DNA of 13,991 bases from JAYTQQ01 sp043784965 (GCA_043784965.1 JAYVXS010000196.1:1-13991); one strand, 5' to 3'. Positions 7,011 to 13,672 are shown, numbered from the stretch's first letter. The notes: a model not told the origin generated them from the sequence alone. Translations and numbers: made by a program.

Positions 7011-8569
7011 ACCAAACTCCTGCACAGCGAATAAAGCAATTTGAAAAAAGACAGTACATCATCTCATTGATGGGGCTATTGATATTTTGTGGATTGTCCG
7101 TTGTGCTAAATACGCTTCACGTTCAATCCGTCGCTGAAGAGACCACACGTTTTCTATCAAGGATGGTCAAGCTAGACGACTTTCGAGAGGCAAGTCTGAT
7201 CCTACAAGAAGCACGCCTAGCTAATTTTAAAAAAATTCATTACCAGTCTGGGCAACTTGGCCGATCATTTATTTTACCGCCGAAGGCTGAGGTTTTTAGT
7301 AATGCTGGATTTTTACAGTCACTGACAACGGACTCGATAACCGTCCCGGTCGAGGTAAGTTTATCCTCAGTCTCGTCTGATAAAATCACTTTTGAGTTTG
7401 ATCGCTTTAGCTTGGTTCCCTACGCATTTTATTTGTGGCTTATCTTAAATCTTGTTTCGATTCCACAAACTCAGTTTATGAAGCGACGGCTAAGTGAGCA
7501 GTTTAGGAAAGACCTCGAAGTAGAAAAACAGCTCATTAAGAGCGAAGTAGCACAGCAGGTTCGCCACAATCTTCGAACTCCGCTTGCGGCATTAATGCGG
7601 ATACCAAAAAAATTGCCGGACTCAGTTTCAAAAGATCGGGAATTGCTGGAACTGACCATTGGACAAATTCGCGAATTGATTTCGAAGCTCGACGACAGAC
7701 CTGATGAAAAATTATCTGAGCAGTTTATAACTGACATCTATAGCACACTCACTCAATCACGAAGGGAACTGAACCTCTACGTTTCAAAATCCGTAAAGCT
7801 TCAATTTGATATTGATGACATGCTGTCGTCGGGACTGGTGACTCATGTCCCATTTGAACTTCGCGCTGTACTTGGAAACTTAGTAACGAATTCAATTGAA
7901 GCCTTGGGGACTGATGGCCGAATCCTAATCCGCGCAAAAGATAGCGGTGGCGAAATCGAAATCAGTGTTTCTGATACCGGAAAAGGCATTGCCTGCGAGA
8001 ATTTGCCTCGCATTTTTGAAAAGAATTTTTCATCTGGTAAGCCAAATGGATCGGGAATCGGTCTTTCACATGCGAAAGAGCACATTGAAAACTGGGGCGG
8101 ATCGGTTCTCGCTGAATCTGTACTTGAGGTCGGTACAACCATTACGATTCGATTGCCAGTGAAAGATCGTGCAGCCTGGTATGTTCCTCGGTTGAAGTTC
8201 AATTCAAAATCTAAGATCTATGTACTTGATGACCAAGAAGCCGGCCGTGAGCTCTGGAGACTTAAGTTGGATGAGTCCAAGCTTTTGCCACAAACGAATT
8301 TTGCTTCTAATGGCAAGGGGTTGGGTTCGCTCAGTCATGAGGTTCTGACCAATCCCGAGAACTTCACCTTGCTTTTCGATTACGATCTTGGCGGCGGCGA
8401 AAATGGACTCAGCATGCTTGAAAAAATGCCAGCAGGTGCCACGCGCTGCCTTGTCACAGGCAACTTTGACAATGGTGAAATTCGCAACGCGTGCTCTCGT
8501 TTGGGTGTTCTTCTCGTGCCCAAAAGCCAGATTTCTGAAGTTCCATTTGTAGTTCTCCGTTCAACATAG
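7007..8569 (+). CDS. Membrane sensor histidine kinase with C-terminal receiver-like domain
   Basis: The 520-aa protein has transmembrane segments at about 18-39 and 136-153 enclosing a periplasmic sensor of about 95 residues with no recognised family. The dimerisation region holds the phospho-acceptor H187 in HNLRTP. The ATPase domain has the N box at 288-300 (N291, N295), G1 SDTGKGI with D323, and G2 NGSGIGLS at about 347-354. Residues 400-520 look like a divergent receiver: D408 and D409, possible acceptor D458 or D460 in LLFDYDLGGGENG, T484 in LVTGN, and K506 in LVPK. This makes it a hybrid kinase, although a separate response regulator is encoded first in the same operon; the attached receiver may act as an autoregulatory or phosphate-sink domain. 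The GTG start overlaps the YcaO gene stop by 4 bases, and AACGGAGAAG gives a ribosome binding site. It is the last gene of the operon and converges with the next gene. Confidence 0.92.
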   Translation: MNQTPAQRIKQFEKRQYIISLMGLLIFCGLSVVLNTLHVQSVAEETTRFLSRMVKLDDFREASLILQEARLANFKKIHYQSGQLGRSFILPPKAEVFSNAGFLQSLTTDSITVPVEVSLSSVSSDKITFEFDRFSLVPYAFYLWLILNLVSIPQTQFMKRRLSEQFRKDLEVEKQLIKSEVAQQVRHNLRTPLAALMRIPKKLPDSVSKDRELLELTIGQIRELISKLDDRPDEKLSEQFITDIYSTLTQSRRELNLYVSKSVKLQFDIDDMLSSGLVTHVPFELRAVLGNLVTNSIEALGTDGRILIRAKDSGGEIEISVSDTGKGIACENLPRIFEKNFSSGKPNGSGIGLSHAKEHIENWGGSVLAESVLEVGTTITIRLPVKDRAAWYVPRLKFNSKSKIYVLDDQEAGRELWRLKLDESKLLPQTNFASNGKGLGSLSHEVLTNPENFTLLFDYDLGGGENGLSMLEKMPAGATRCLVTGNFDNGEIRNACSRLGVLLVPKSQISEVPFVVLRST

Positions 8570-8626
8570 CTCCGCATATTTTAAGAGTATGGTCAGGTCT
8601 ACAGACGCGGTTAAATAGAGTTATTC

Positions 8627-9001
8627 TTATTTACAGTGCGCAAGATATAGTTCGATTAAATCTTTAATTTGCTGATAGCTCATTTGTGAAATTGTGTAGG
8701 CTAGCGTAAGCCAAACAATTGCTTTCGCATTTTTCAAAAGTCTATCTGGTTCAATAATGCTTAAAAGAATTTCTTTAAAAAGTTTTGTAAAAAAGTCCTT
8801 CCATCCCTTACTTTCCTCTCGAAAAAGATTATTTATCGTTGTGTTGTCTTGAGAGACATACTGATACTGATGATTAGAGTTATGAATTAAATATGGAGTT
8901 TTTTGAGGTGGCCACTGAGCATCAGCTATTGGATCAGCTTGCGCCGACGATGAAATGGCAGTGACGGTTTCATCAGAAAAAGTGGCTTCAATTTCGGCCA
9001 C
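8627..9001 (-). CDS. Unknown protein, probably 5'-interrupted, downstream of RHH gene
   Basis: The reading frame as it stands starts at a GTG at 9001 and encodes 124 aa: an acidic, Gln/Asn-rich N-terminal half, then a helical C-terminal half with a hydrophobic segment (AIVWLTLAYTISQM) that may be membrane-associated. No family is recognised. The GTG lies directly after a TAA at 9002-9004 that ends a 13-codon frame starting at the ATG at 9041-9043. Both are in the same reading frame, and that ATG overlaps the stop of the RHH gene as ATGA. The natural gene is therefore probably 9043-8627 (about 138 codons), with its 5' end broken by one nonsense codon. Translation could still restart at the adjacent GTG. 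It may be the partner of the RHH protein, for example in a toxin-antitoxin pair, but no toxin motif is visible. The DNA is AT-rich compared with both flanks. Confidence 0.55.
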   Translation of the reverse strand: MAEIEATFSDETVTAISSSAQADPIADAQWPPQKTPYLIHNSNHQYQYVSQDNTTINNLFREESKGWKDFFTKLFKEILLSIIEPDRLLKNAKAIVWLTLAYTISQMSYQQIKDLIELYLAHCK

Positions 9002-9043
9002 TTATTCGTCACTATCTTTTGGTGGTTTTTGTCCGTCACTCAT
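9002..9043 (-). other. 13-codon frame joined in phase to the following gene through a TAA
   Basis: The ATG at 9043-9041 overlaps the RHH stop (ATGA) and reads MSDGQKPPKDSDE before TAA at 9004-9002. The following GTG at 9001 is in the same frame and continues as an open frame to 8627. The overlap is the usual form of a coupled operon start, so this is probably the original N terminus of the downstream protein, now separated by a nonsense change. A true micro-ORF that couples reinitiation is the alternative. Confidence 0.45.
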
Positions 9044-9261
9044 GTCGTTTTAAGTAGTAACTTGTAATCTTTTGGTTGGTCCTTAGCATTTTCAATTACA
9101 AGTCGACTATGGGCCTTGGCATCCATATTTTTTTCGACTGTCACAGCAAGTACGATCGCATCTGCAATGAACTTACTGAGAGAAGTATCTTTAATATTAA
9201 TAAGAGTTTCAATTTCACTTTTGAGTTCATCAGGTATGCGGATATTTATCTGTTTACTCAT
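9040..9261 (-). CDS. Ribbon-helix-helix (CopG/Arc-type) DNA-binding protein, possible antitoxin
   Basis: The 73-aa product starts with a beta-strand and two helices typical of ribbon-helix-helix repressors: KQINIRIPDELKSEIETLI (3-21), then a turn and SLSKFIADAIVLAV (27-40). Such proteins bind DNA as dimers through the paired N-terminal strands and often are antitoxins or autorepressors of small operons. The C-terminal part is polar and charged. The ATG has a strong AGGAGG site 5 bases upstream. An inverted repeat ATATAGCA/TGCTATAT at 9281-9322 lies in the promoter region and may be its operator. Its stop overlaps the ATG of a short frame leading into the unknown protein downstream. Antitoxin function is inferred only from size, fold and the two-gene arrangement. 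Confidence 0.75.
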   Translation of the reverse strand: MSKQINIRIPDELKSEIETLINIKDTSLSKFIADAIVLAVTVEKNMDAKAHSRLVIENAKDQPKDYKLLLKTT

Positions 9262-9280
9262 AAAATCCTCCTAGGATTGA

Positions 9281-9322
9281 ATATAGCAATATTACAGCAA
9301 AAAGCAAGCAAAAGTGCTATAT
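9281..9322. promoter_or_regulatory. Inverted repeat in the promoter region of the RHH gene
   Basis: ATATAGCA (9281-9288) and TGCTATAT (9315-9322) are perfect inverted repeats with centres 34 bp apart, upstream of the reverse-strand RHH gene. Near-consensus -35 (TTGCTT) and AT-rich -10 sequences lie between and within the arms on the reverse strand. RHH repressors usually bind short repeats over their own promoter, so these may be its half sites. The segment is AT-rich, so short repeats can arise by chance. Confidence 0.35.
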
Positions 9323-9450
9323 ATTTATCGGAACCAACTTATAAACCTTTAAAATAATTGCACAATCTCAAAATGAGACTCTTTGCAGTCTAGTCTTTAG
9401 TGGAGAGATTCGCGTTTCAGCGTTGATAAATTCAGTCTAACTTTTCGCCA

Positions 9451-9466
9451 TGGCGGAAGTCCGCCA
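9451..9466. repeat. REP-like short palindrome copy
   Basis: TGGCGGA (9451-9457), AG, TCCGCCA (9460-9466) is a perfect inverted repeat; in single-stranded form the innermost bases would open to make a loop. It is followed by CCATAG, as is the copy at 9521-9536, and it shares the TGGCG/CGCCACC arms with the copy at 2771-2790. Confidence 0.55.
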
Positions 9467-9520
9467 CCATAGCGACTTCTCCCAACCTAAAGAAATCACC
9501 TAGCAATTCAAAATCACGGC

Positions 9521-9536
9521 TGGCGGAGAATCGCCA
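9521..9536. repeat. REP-like short palindrome copy
   Basis: TGGCG (9521-9525) and CGCCA (9532-9536) flank the loop GAGAAT and are followed by CCCATAG. Loop and downstream bases closely match the copy at 2771-2790 (loop GACAAT, then CCAGAG), which supports common descent of the repeats. It lies 55 bases beyond the copy at 9451-9466, in the same orientation; paired copies are typical of REP clusters. Confidence 0.55.
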
Positions 9537-9706
9537 CCCATAGAACTTCACCAACAAAAGTACAAATCCAACTTCATCACACAAATCAGCAACTTACTTA
9601 TCTGGCATACGCCTTCAGCGGGTCTGCGTTCTGTTTTGCTCTATAGAACGGCAGGAAGTCGTCACGAGAACGCCTTCTATTAACTCGAAACTAAGGAGGT
9701 GCATCT

Positions 9707-9916
9707 ATGAATACCAAAAAAATCAAAAACAAGACGACCACGGAGATCAATAGCGATCTGAAAATGGCCCCATCTGAAGGTGCGAAGCCATCGTCGGTAT
9801 GGCGCCGATTGAAGAGCGCATTTTCAGCGCCAGATATGACTCTTGAAGCATGGGAGCGAATTGAAGCGAAACGAAGTCCCTCATCGCACAACTCAAATCA
9901 GTGGAGGAGTTTCTAA
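9707..9916 (+). CDS. Small basic protein of unknown function at head of type IV secretion operon
   Basis: The 69-aa product is hydrophilic and basic, with a lysine-rich start (MNTKKIKNK) and a segment SSVWRRLKSAFSAPDMTLEAWERIE that could form an amphipathic helix. No signal peptide, membrane segment or known motif is visible. The start has an excellent ribosome binding site (AAGGAGGTG) ending 6 bases upstream, and the stop overlaps the next gene as TAATG. It is the first gene of the secretion operon, so it may be a regulator or accessory of conjugation, but this rests on position only. Confidence 0.65.
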   Translation: MNTKKIKNKTTTEINSDLKMAPSEGAKPSSVWRRLKSAFSAPDMTLEAWERIEAKRSPSSHNSNQWRSF

Positions 9917-10167
9917 TGTCTAGAACATTAAAGTGCAAAAAAGAAATTTATCGAAACGAATCCGAGTTGGTCCATAGCAAACGTCAGGAGCCGTTGCTTA
10001 CTCGCAGATTTCTTAATTTCAAAAAATCGGGACCGCCAGTTGATGGCGATGTCTGTCCAGAGTGTGGCGGGCTGACTGATTTTCAGAGCGGCTATCTGAC
10101 TTGCTGCGAATGCGGGTGGACTGAAGACGTTGTTGAAATGTTCGAAATGGAAAGGTTCTCAGCATGA
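9916..10167 (+). CDS. Small zinc-ribbon protein
   Basis: The 83-aa product has a basic N-terminal half and a C-terminal zinc ribbon, CPECGG...CCECGW, at about residues 47-68. Two CxxC pairs can bind one zinc, and an extra cysteine precedes the second pair. Such ribbons bind nucleic acid or protein partners; no enzyme domain is attached. The start was set at the ATG at 9916, which has GGAGGAG at a good distance and overlaps the previous stop as TAATG; an in-frame GTG at 9901 lies on the ribosome binding site and is less likely. Its stop overlaps the next gene as ATGA. The location in a secretion operon suggests a regulatory or DNA-processing accessory role, unproven. Confidence 0.75.
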   Translation: MSRTLKCKKEIYRNESELVHSKRQEPLLTRRFLNFKKSGPPVDGDVCPECGGLTDFQSGYLTCCECGWTEDVVEMFEMERFSA

Positions 10168-10577
10168 ACGAAAATTCTAACTTTCCATACAGCAATGTCA
10201 TTCCAATTCGTAAGTCCGATAGCTACGGCGTTTATGTCGGCGAGGTCACATCGAGCGGCGAAATTATTGAGGGCGAAAGCGTTGGAATCGCTTTTCTAAA
10301 GCAGGGCTCAAAAAAGTTTCGATTGAAACTATTTTTGTTTCCGAGCCATCAGTATTTCGTGGTGCCCGACGAAAAAGACGACACGAAATATATCGTCTTA
10401 AGCCTCGAAGAGTACCAGTTGTCTTCTGGTGAAACCCGCACGAGCTGGAATCGAATCGGCGAAGGACGACTCGTCGGCAGCTTCATCGCACTCAGAGTAC
10501 AGCTTCTTCCAGAAAATATTTTCTTATGTCTGTTTCCGGACAAGAGCGAAGCCAAGGAGGAGTCCATTGCAATCTAA
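10164..10577 (+). CDS. Hypothetical cytoplasmic protein of the secretion operon
   Basis: This 137-aa protein has no signal peptide, membrane segment or recognised motif. Its alternating hydrophobic and charged pattern (YGVYVGEVTSSGEIIEG, KFRLKLFLFPSHQYFVVP, KYIVLSLEEYQL) suggests a mostly beta-strand fold, probably a small barrel or sandwich. The start overlaps the zinc-ribbon stop as ATGA, with GGAAAGG upstream, so the two are translated together. The pilin gene follows after 22 bases, led by its own very strong ribosome binding site. A function in conjugation is inferred from position only. Confidence 0.7.
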   Translation: MNENSNFPYSNVIPIRKSDSYGVYVGEVTSSGEIIEGESVGIAFLKQGSKKFRLKLFLFPSHQYFVVPDEKDDTKYIVLSLEEYQLSSGETRTSWNRIGEGRLVGSFIALRVQLLPENIFLCLFPDKSEAKEESIAI

Positions 10578-10599
10578 CGCTAAAAAAGGAGGTGATCTT

Positions 10600-10887
10600 A
10601 TGAAGAATAAAAAACTGTTTCTAACTTTTACGGTTCTTTTGGCGGCACTTGTGCTTATTCCAGAGCTTGGTTTTGCCAGCGTTGAATCTTCGCTCGTTGG
10701 AATTCAAACCAAACTCACGCGAGTTATTCTGCCAACTCTTTCGATTATCGGAATCGCATGGGCGGCATTTTCACTGATGAGCGGCAACGAGCGAGCCAAG
10801 CAACACATGTGGTATGCCATTCTTGGCTCCATCATTGGGTTCGGGGCTCAAGCCATCGTCGATTTCATTTCGCAGACGGTGCACTAA
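10600..10887 (+). CDS. virB2: VirB2/TrbC-like major pilin precursor
   Basis: The 95-aa product has the size and plan of a conjugative pilin: a long signal peptide ending in LGFA (residue 26), a mature part of about 69 aa, and two hydrophobic helices, ILPTLSIIGIAWAAFSLM (about 43-60) and AILGSIIGFGAQAIVDFI (about 73-90), around a short polar loop with GNERAKQH. This matches the TrbC/VirB2 family, whose subunits assemble into the extracellular pilus of type IV secretion systems. The start is the ATG at 10600, because a near-perfect ribosome binding site (AAGGAGGTGAT) lies just before it and the signal peptide begins MKNKK. The in-frame extension back to 10429 overlaps the preceding gene and is rejected. 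VirB3- and VirB4-like genes follow directly, supporting the call. The strong initiation signal fits a highly expressed structural subunit. Confidence 0.85.
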   Translation: MKNKKLFLTFTVLLAALVLIPELGFASVESSLVGIQTKLTRVILPTLSIIGIAWAAFSLMSGNERAKQHMWYAILGSIIGFGAQAIVDFISQTVH

Positions 10888-11210
10888 TGAGTGACGAAAA
10901 TCTTTTAACTTCCTCTGTGCCCAGAACACTGGAAACAAAAAATAAAATTCTGGGGCTTGAACTTTCTGATGTGCTCGTTCTGCTTTTGAATCTATCGGTC
11001 CAAAATTTAATTTTTGGATCAACTTCCTTGAAAATTCCGATGGTGTTTGGCACCAGCGTATTTCTAGCCGGGATTCTATTTTTTTTCAAAAAAGGAAAAC
11101 CAGATCAGTTTCTTCAGCACTTTTTCGAGCATCTGATTTCGCCAACAGTATCGTCTGCCAATAGCCCAGACAAAAAGTATCGACGCTTCGGAAGTGACGG
11201 TGCCAAATGA
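10887..11210 (+). CDS. VirB3/TraL-like type IV secretion membrane protein
   Basis: The 107-aa protein fits the TraL/VirB3 class of small inner membrane components. An N-terminal PRTLETKNKILGLELSDVL block resembles the P.TL....r..Gl..de. pattern of TraL. Two hydrophobic segments lie at about 26-43 and 49-66, then a basic KKGKP turn and an amphipathic QFLQHFFEHLI. In VirB systems this protein sits at the inner membrane and works with the VirB4 ATPase in pilus assembly. The start overlaps the pilin stop as TAATG, and its own stop overlaps the ATPase gene as ATGA. The order VirB2-VirB3-VirB4 is conserved across these systems. A longer upstream start in this frame is not needed, since the pilin occupies that DNA. 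Confidence 0.75.
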   Translation: MSDENLLTSSVPRTLETKNKILGLELSDVLVLLLNLSVQNLIFGSTSLKIPMVFGTSVFLAGILFFFKKGKPDQFLQHFFEHLISPTVSSANSPDKKYRRFGSDGAK

Positions 11211-13672
11211 GCGAAAGACATTCTCTATGCGAAAGTTTACCGTTCTGGGAATTTGAATCAAAACCAATTCCTCATGCAATTCTTTGGGACGGATCAATCT
11301 CATCCGGGTTTGAACTGCTGCCGCTTGATATTGAGTGCTTTGATGAATCCCGTATCAACCAGTTGACCCTTGGTCTTCGGGCTTTTGCAAATTCACTTCC
11401 AGAAGGCACAACTTCGCAGTTTATGGTTAAAATTGAGTCTGACGTTGAGGGCGTTATTCAAAAACACTCTAGCCTTGTTACAACCCCAAATGAGTTTCTA
11501 AAGCGACTTGATCAAAAGCGCGCTGAAAACTTGGTTGAACAAGGAAAGGCTGGATTTCTATTCAGGCCTCGGCTTCTTTATTTTTTAAAAACCGAAGGTG
11601 CTGAACGGCCCGGTGTCTTTTCATTCGCGCAAACAAAAACTTTTGCTGCCGATTTTGAAAAAGGATTTGAGGATCGTCTTCAGACTCTCAGTCAGGCGTT
11701 AGAAAATGCAAAATCAACTTTAGCTTCACTTGGCTTCGTTGCCCACGATTGCACAAAGGAAGATTTAGTTCAAATTCAGTACGAACATCTGAATCCTAAA
11801 CGCGCAGAGATTGCAACCGCTCCGAATATTTGTCGCCGTGCCACAGATATCGACGATCCATCACCTAGAGAACAGCTGGTGTTTGGAGATCTTGTTCTCG
11901 ATCAAGAGGATTTCAATCTTGACGGTCTGAAAACGCGAGTCATCACCCTTAAAACACTGCCTGAAATGACATACGCCGGAATGATGAGCGGTTTTTTGGC
12001 GCTGCCATTTAAGTACGAACTTCTCTTTTCGATGAAGATTCCAGACCAAGCTAAAGAAATCAAAAGTTTAGAGCAGAAGCGGCGTATGGCGCACTCCCTT
12101 TCAAGTTCATCAAGCAATCGGGTTTCAGATTTGGAAAGCGAATCAAGGCTTTCGCAAACGACGGACTTGATTCGCGAAATCATTGAAACGGGTCAAAGAA
12201 TTTTTCAAGCAGAGCTTATGATTATTTTGCGTGAAGCCGCGACGAAAGATGGCGACCGCAGACTCAATTTGCATACAAAAGAAATTCTATCGAAGTTCAA
12301 AACTTTGAGCGGCTCCGAGGGAGCACAAGAAACTGTCGGAAGCTGGAAGATTTTTAAATCAAATCTTCCATTAGCGCCAATGTCGCTAGTTCGAGCGAAG
12401 CGGATGAAGACAAATAATCTTGTCGATTTCTTTCCGCTTTATGGCGCATCGATGGGTGATGAGAACCCAGTGTGCCTGCTTAAGACAAGGCTTGGAACTT
12501 TGTATTCATTCAATCCTTATTCGTCTCGCTTGAGTAATTTTAATTCGCTGGTCACCGGGTCCAGTGGCTCAGGCAAAAGTTTTGCGAATAATTTTTTGAT
12601 GCTTCAGCAGATTGCGCGTGGAACCCGTGTGTATGTGATCGACATTGGGGGATCTTACAAAAAGATGACTGAAGTTCTAGAGGGCCAATATTTCGAAATC
12701 AATCTTTCTGGTCAGTACGTTTTGAATCCGTTTGAGCTGAAAGATCCAAGCGTTGAGCCCTCAGGGGACAGGCTAAAAGGCCTCGTCAGCATCGTCGAGC
12801 AAATGGTGGTCGATCAAGGTGAAAAGCTTTCGCGTTTTGATCGGGTCCAACTTGAAACGGCACTAACAAGTGTCTTCTTAAAAGCCCGGAGCCAGCCTTC
12901 ACCACGCTCGCCTGTGCGTTCAGATCTCGCGAAACACTGCCTGGCAGATTCTGATGATTCACTCAAACGGATCGGAAAACTTCTTTTCCCGTGGATCGGC
13001 GGAACTCCATACGGAAAACTTCTCGACGGCGTTGGTAAAATTGAGGCCGACCGAACAATTGTGGCTTTTGATCTGAAGGGACTCTCTCAGTATCCCGATT
13101 TGCAATCCGTCATGATCTTGATTCTAACGAATTTCATCTTAGAGCAGATCGAATCTGACCGGACAGTCCCTAAGCGCGTGCTTCTTGATGAGGCGTGGGA
13201 GCTTTTAAAAAGTCCAGCGGCCAGTCAATTCATGGAGTACGCAGCCAGAACTTTTAGAAAAACTGGTAGCGGCATTACGTTTATCACCCAAGGGGTTGAA
13301 GAAATCATCGCAAGCGGCATGGGGCCTGCGATTCTGAATAATACCGCAACAAAGCTCATCATGCTTCAAAAAGGTGACACCAATGTTTTACGAGACGCCT
13401 TGAAGCTGAACACGCAGGAACTCAGGCTTATCCAAAGTGTTGAGCAGCGAAAAGGCATTTTCAGTGAAGGTTTCTTGATGGAGGGCGAAAGCCGTCAGGT
13501 CATCAGAATTCAACCATCACCGCTTGAGTATTGGATTTCGACTTCAGATTCCAGAGACAACCAATTTTTAGAAAAATTGAAACTCGATGGGCTTTCGCTT
13601 GAAGCAGCACTTTTCAAAGCAGCCGAGCTTGCACCCTTTGGAGTTTCATCAATGAAGGAGGTGGCCGCATGA
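11207..13672 (+). CDS. VirB4/TraC-family type IV secretion ATPase
   Basis: The 821-aa protein is the motor ATPase that powers pilus assembly and DNA or protein transfer at the inner membrane. The N-terminal third (about 15-250) resembles the TraC_F_IV domain, starting with a segment like LPFWEFES and continuing with a typical DVEG/HSSL region. A helical middle region (about 285-345) follows. The RecA-like ATPase core has Walker A GSSGSGKS at 451-458, the VirB4-type block VYVIDIGGSYKKM soon after, Walker B RVLLDEAWELL with D661 and E662, and the downstream ITFITQG segment typical of VirB4. Length is normal and no frameshift is seen. It is coupled by ATGA overlaps to genes on both sides. It is closer in style to TraC of F-type systems than to classical VirB4. 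All motifs are intact, so the system is likely functional if the genes beyond the window are too. Confidence 0.95.
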   Translation: MSERHSLCESLPFWEFESKPIPHAILWDGSISSGFELLPLDIECFDESRINQLTLGLRAFANSLPEGTTSQFMVKIESDVEGVIQKHSSLVTTPNEFLKRLDQKRAENLVEQGKAGFLFRPRLLYFLKTEGAERPGVFSFAQTKTFAADFEKGFEDRLQTLSQALENAKSTLASLGFVAHDCTKEDLVQIQYEHLNPKRAEIATAPNICRRATDIDDPSPREQLVFGDLVLDQEDFNLDGLKTRVITLKTLPEMTYAGMMSGFLALPFKYELLFSMKIPDQAKEIKSLEQKRRMAHSLSSSSSNRVSDLESESRLSQTTDLIREIIETGQRIFQAELMIILREAATKDGDRRLNLHTKEILSKFKTLSGSEGAQETVGSWKIFKSNLPLAPMSLVRAKRMKTNNLVDFFPLYGASMGDENPVCLLKTRLGTLYSFNPYSSRLSNFNSLVTGSSGSGKSFANNFLMLQQIARGTRVYVIDIGGSYKKMTEVLEGQYFEINLSGQYVLNPFELKDPSVEPSGDRLKGLVSIVEQMVVDQGEKLSRFDRVQLETALTSVFLKARSQPSPRSPVRSDLAKHCLADSDDSLKRIGKLLFPWIGGTPYGKLLDGVGKIEADRTIVAFDLKGLSQYPDLQSVMILILTNFILEQIESDRTVPKRVLLDEAWELLKSPAASQFMEYAARTFRKTGSGITFITQGVEEIIASGMGPAILNNTATKLIMLQKGDTNVLRDALKLNTQELRLIQSVEQRKGIFSEGFLMEGESRQVIRIQPSPLEYWISTSDSRDNQFLEKLKLDGLSLEAALFKAAELAPFGVSSMKEVAA

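Larger units (their letters stand above)
9323..9706. other. Intergenic region between RHH module and type IV secretion operon
   Basis: No gene with coding character is visible on either strand here. The first part holds two small dyads: TCTCA-AAA-TGAGA at 9366-9378 and AGACT-N6-AGTCT at 9376-9391. Two REP-like palindromes follow, at 9451-9466 and 9521-9536. The leader of the secretion operon contains the inverted repeat CGTTCT (9627-9632)/AGAACG (9645-9650) and two copies of ACGCCTTC at 9609-9616 and 9670-9677. It ends in a strong ribosome binding site, AAGGAGG, before the ATG at 9707. I could not place a convincing promoter. The region may mark the junction between two modules. Confidence 0.5.

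Noticed and set aside
7843..8202. Reverse-strand 119-codon open frame
   Set aside because: It is antisense to the ATP-binding domain of the histidine kinase, whose motifs show the forward frame is the coding one.
8570..8626. Intrinsic terminator between the convergent genes
   Set aside because: Only 4-5 bp AT-rich or short dyads are present (for example GTCT-AC-AGAC), with no stable stem followed by a T-run.
9076..9357. Forward 93-codon open frame
   Set aside because: It is antisense to the RHH gene, which has a fold signature and strong ribosome binding site; the forward frame has neither.
9601..9622. TGGCAT-N5-TTCAG as a second sigma-54 promoter for the secretion operon
   Set aside because: The -12 GC is replaced by CA, so the key dinucleotide is absent.
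9901..9915. GTG start for the zinc-ribbon protein
   Set aside because: The GTG sits on the GGAGGAG ribosome binding site that serves the ATG at 9916.
10429..10599. N-terminal extension of the pilin reading frame
   Set aside because: It overlaps the preceding coupled gene, and the ATG at 10600 has a near-perfect ribosome binding site and a normal signal peptide.
10758..10886. N-terminal extension of the TraL-like reading frame
   Set aside because: It would lie inside the pilin gene; the ATG at 10887 overlaps the pilin stop and gives a normal TraL-like N terminus.
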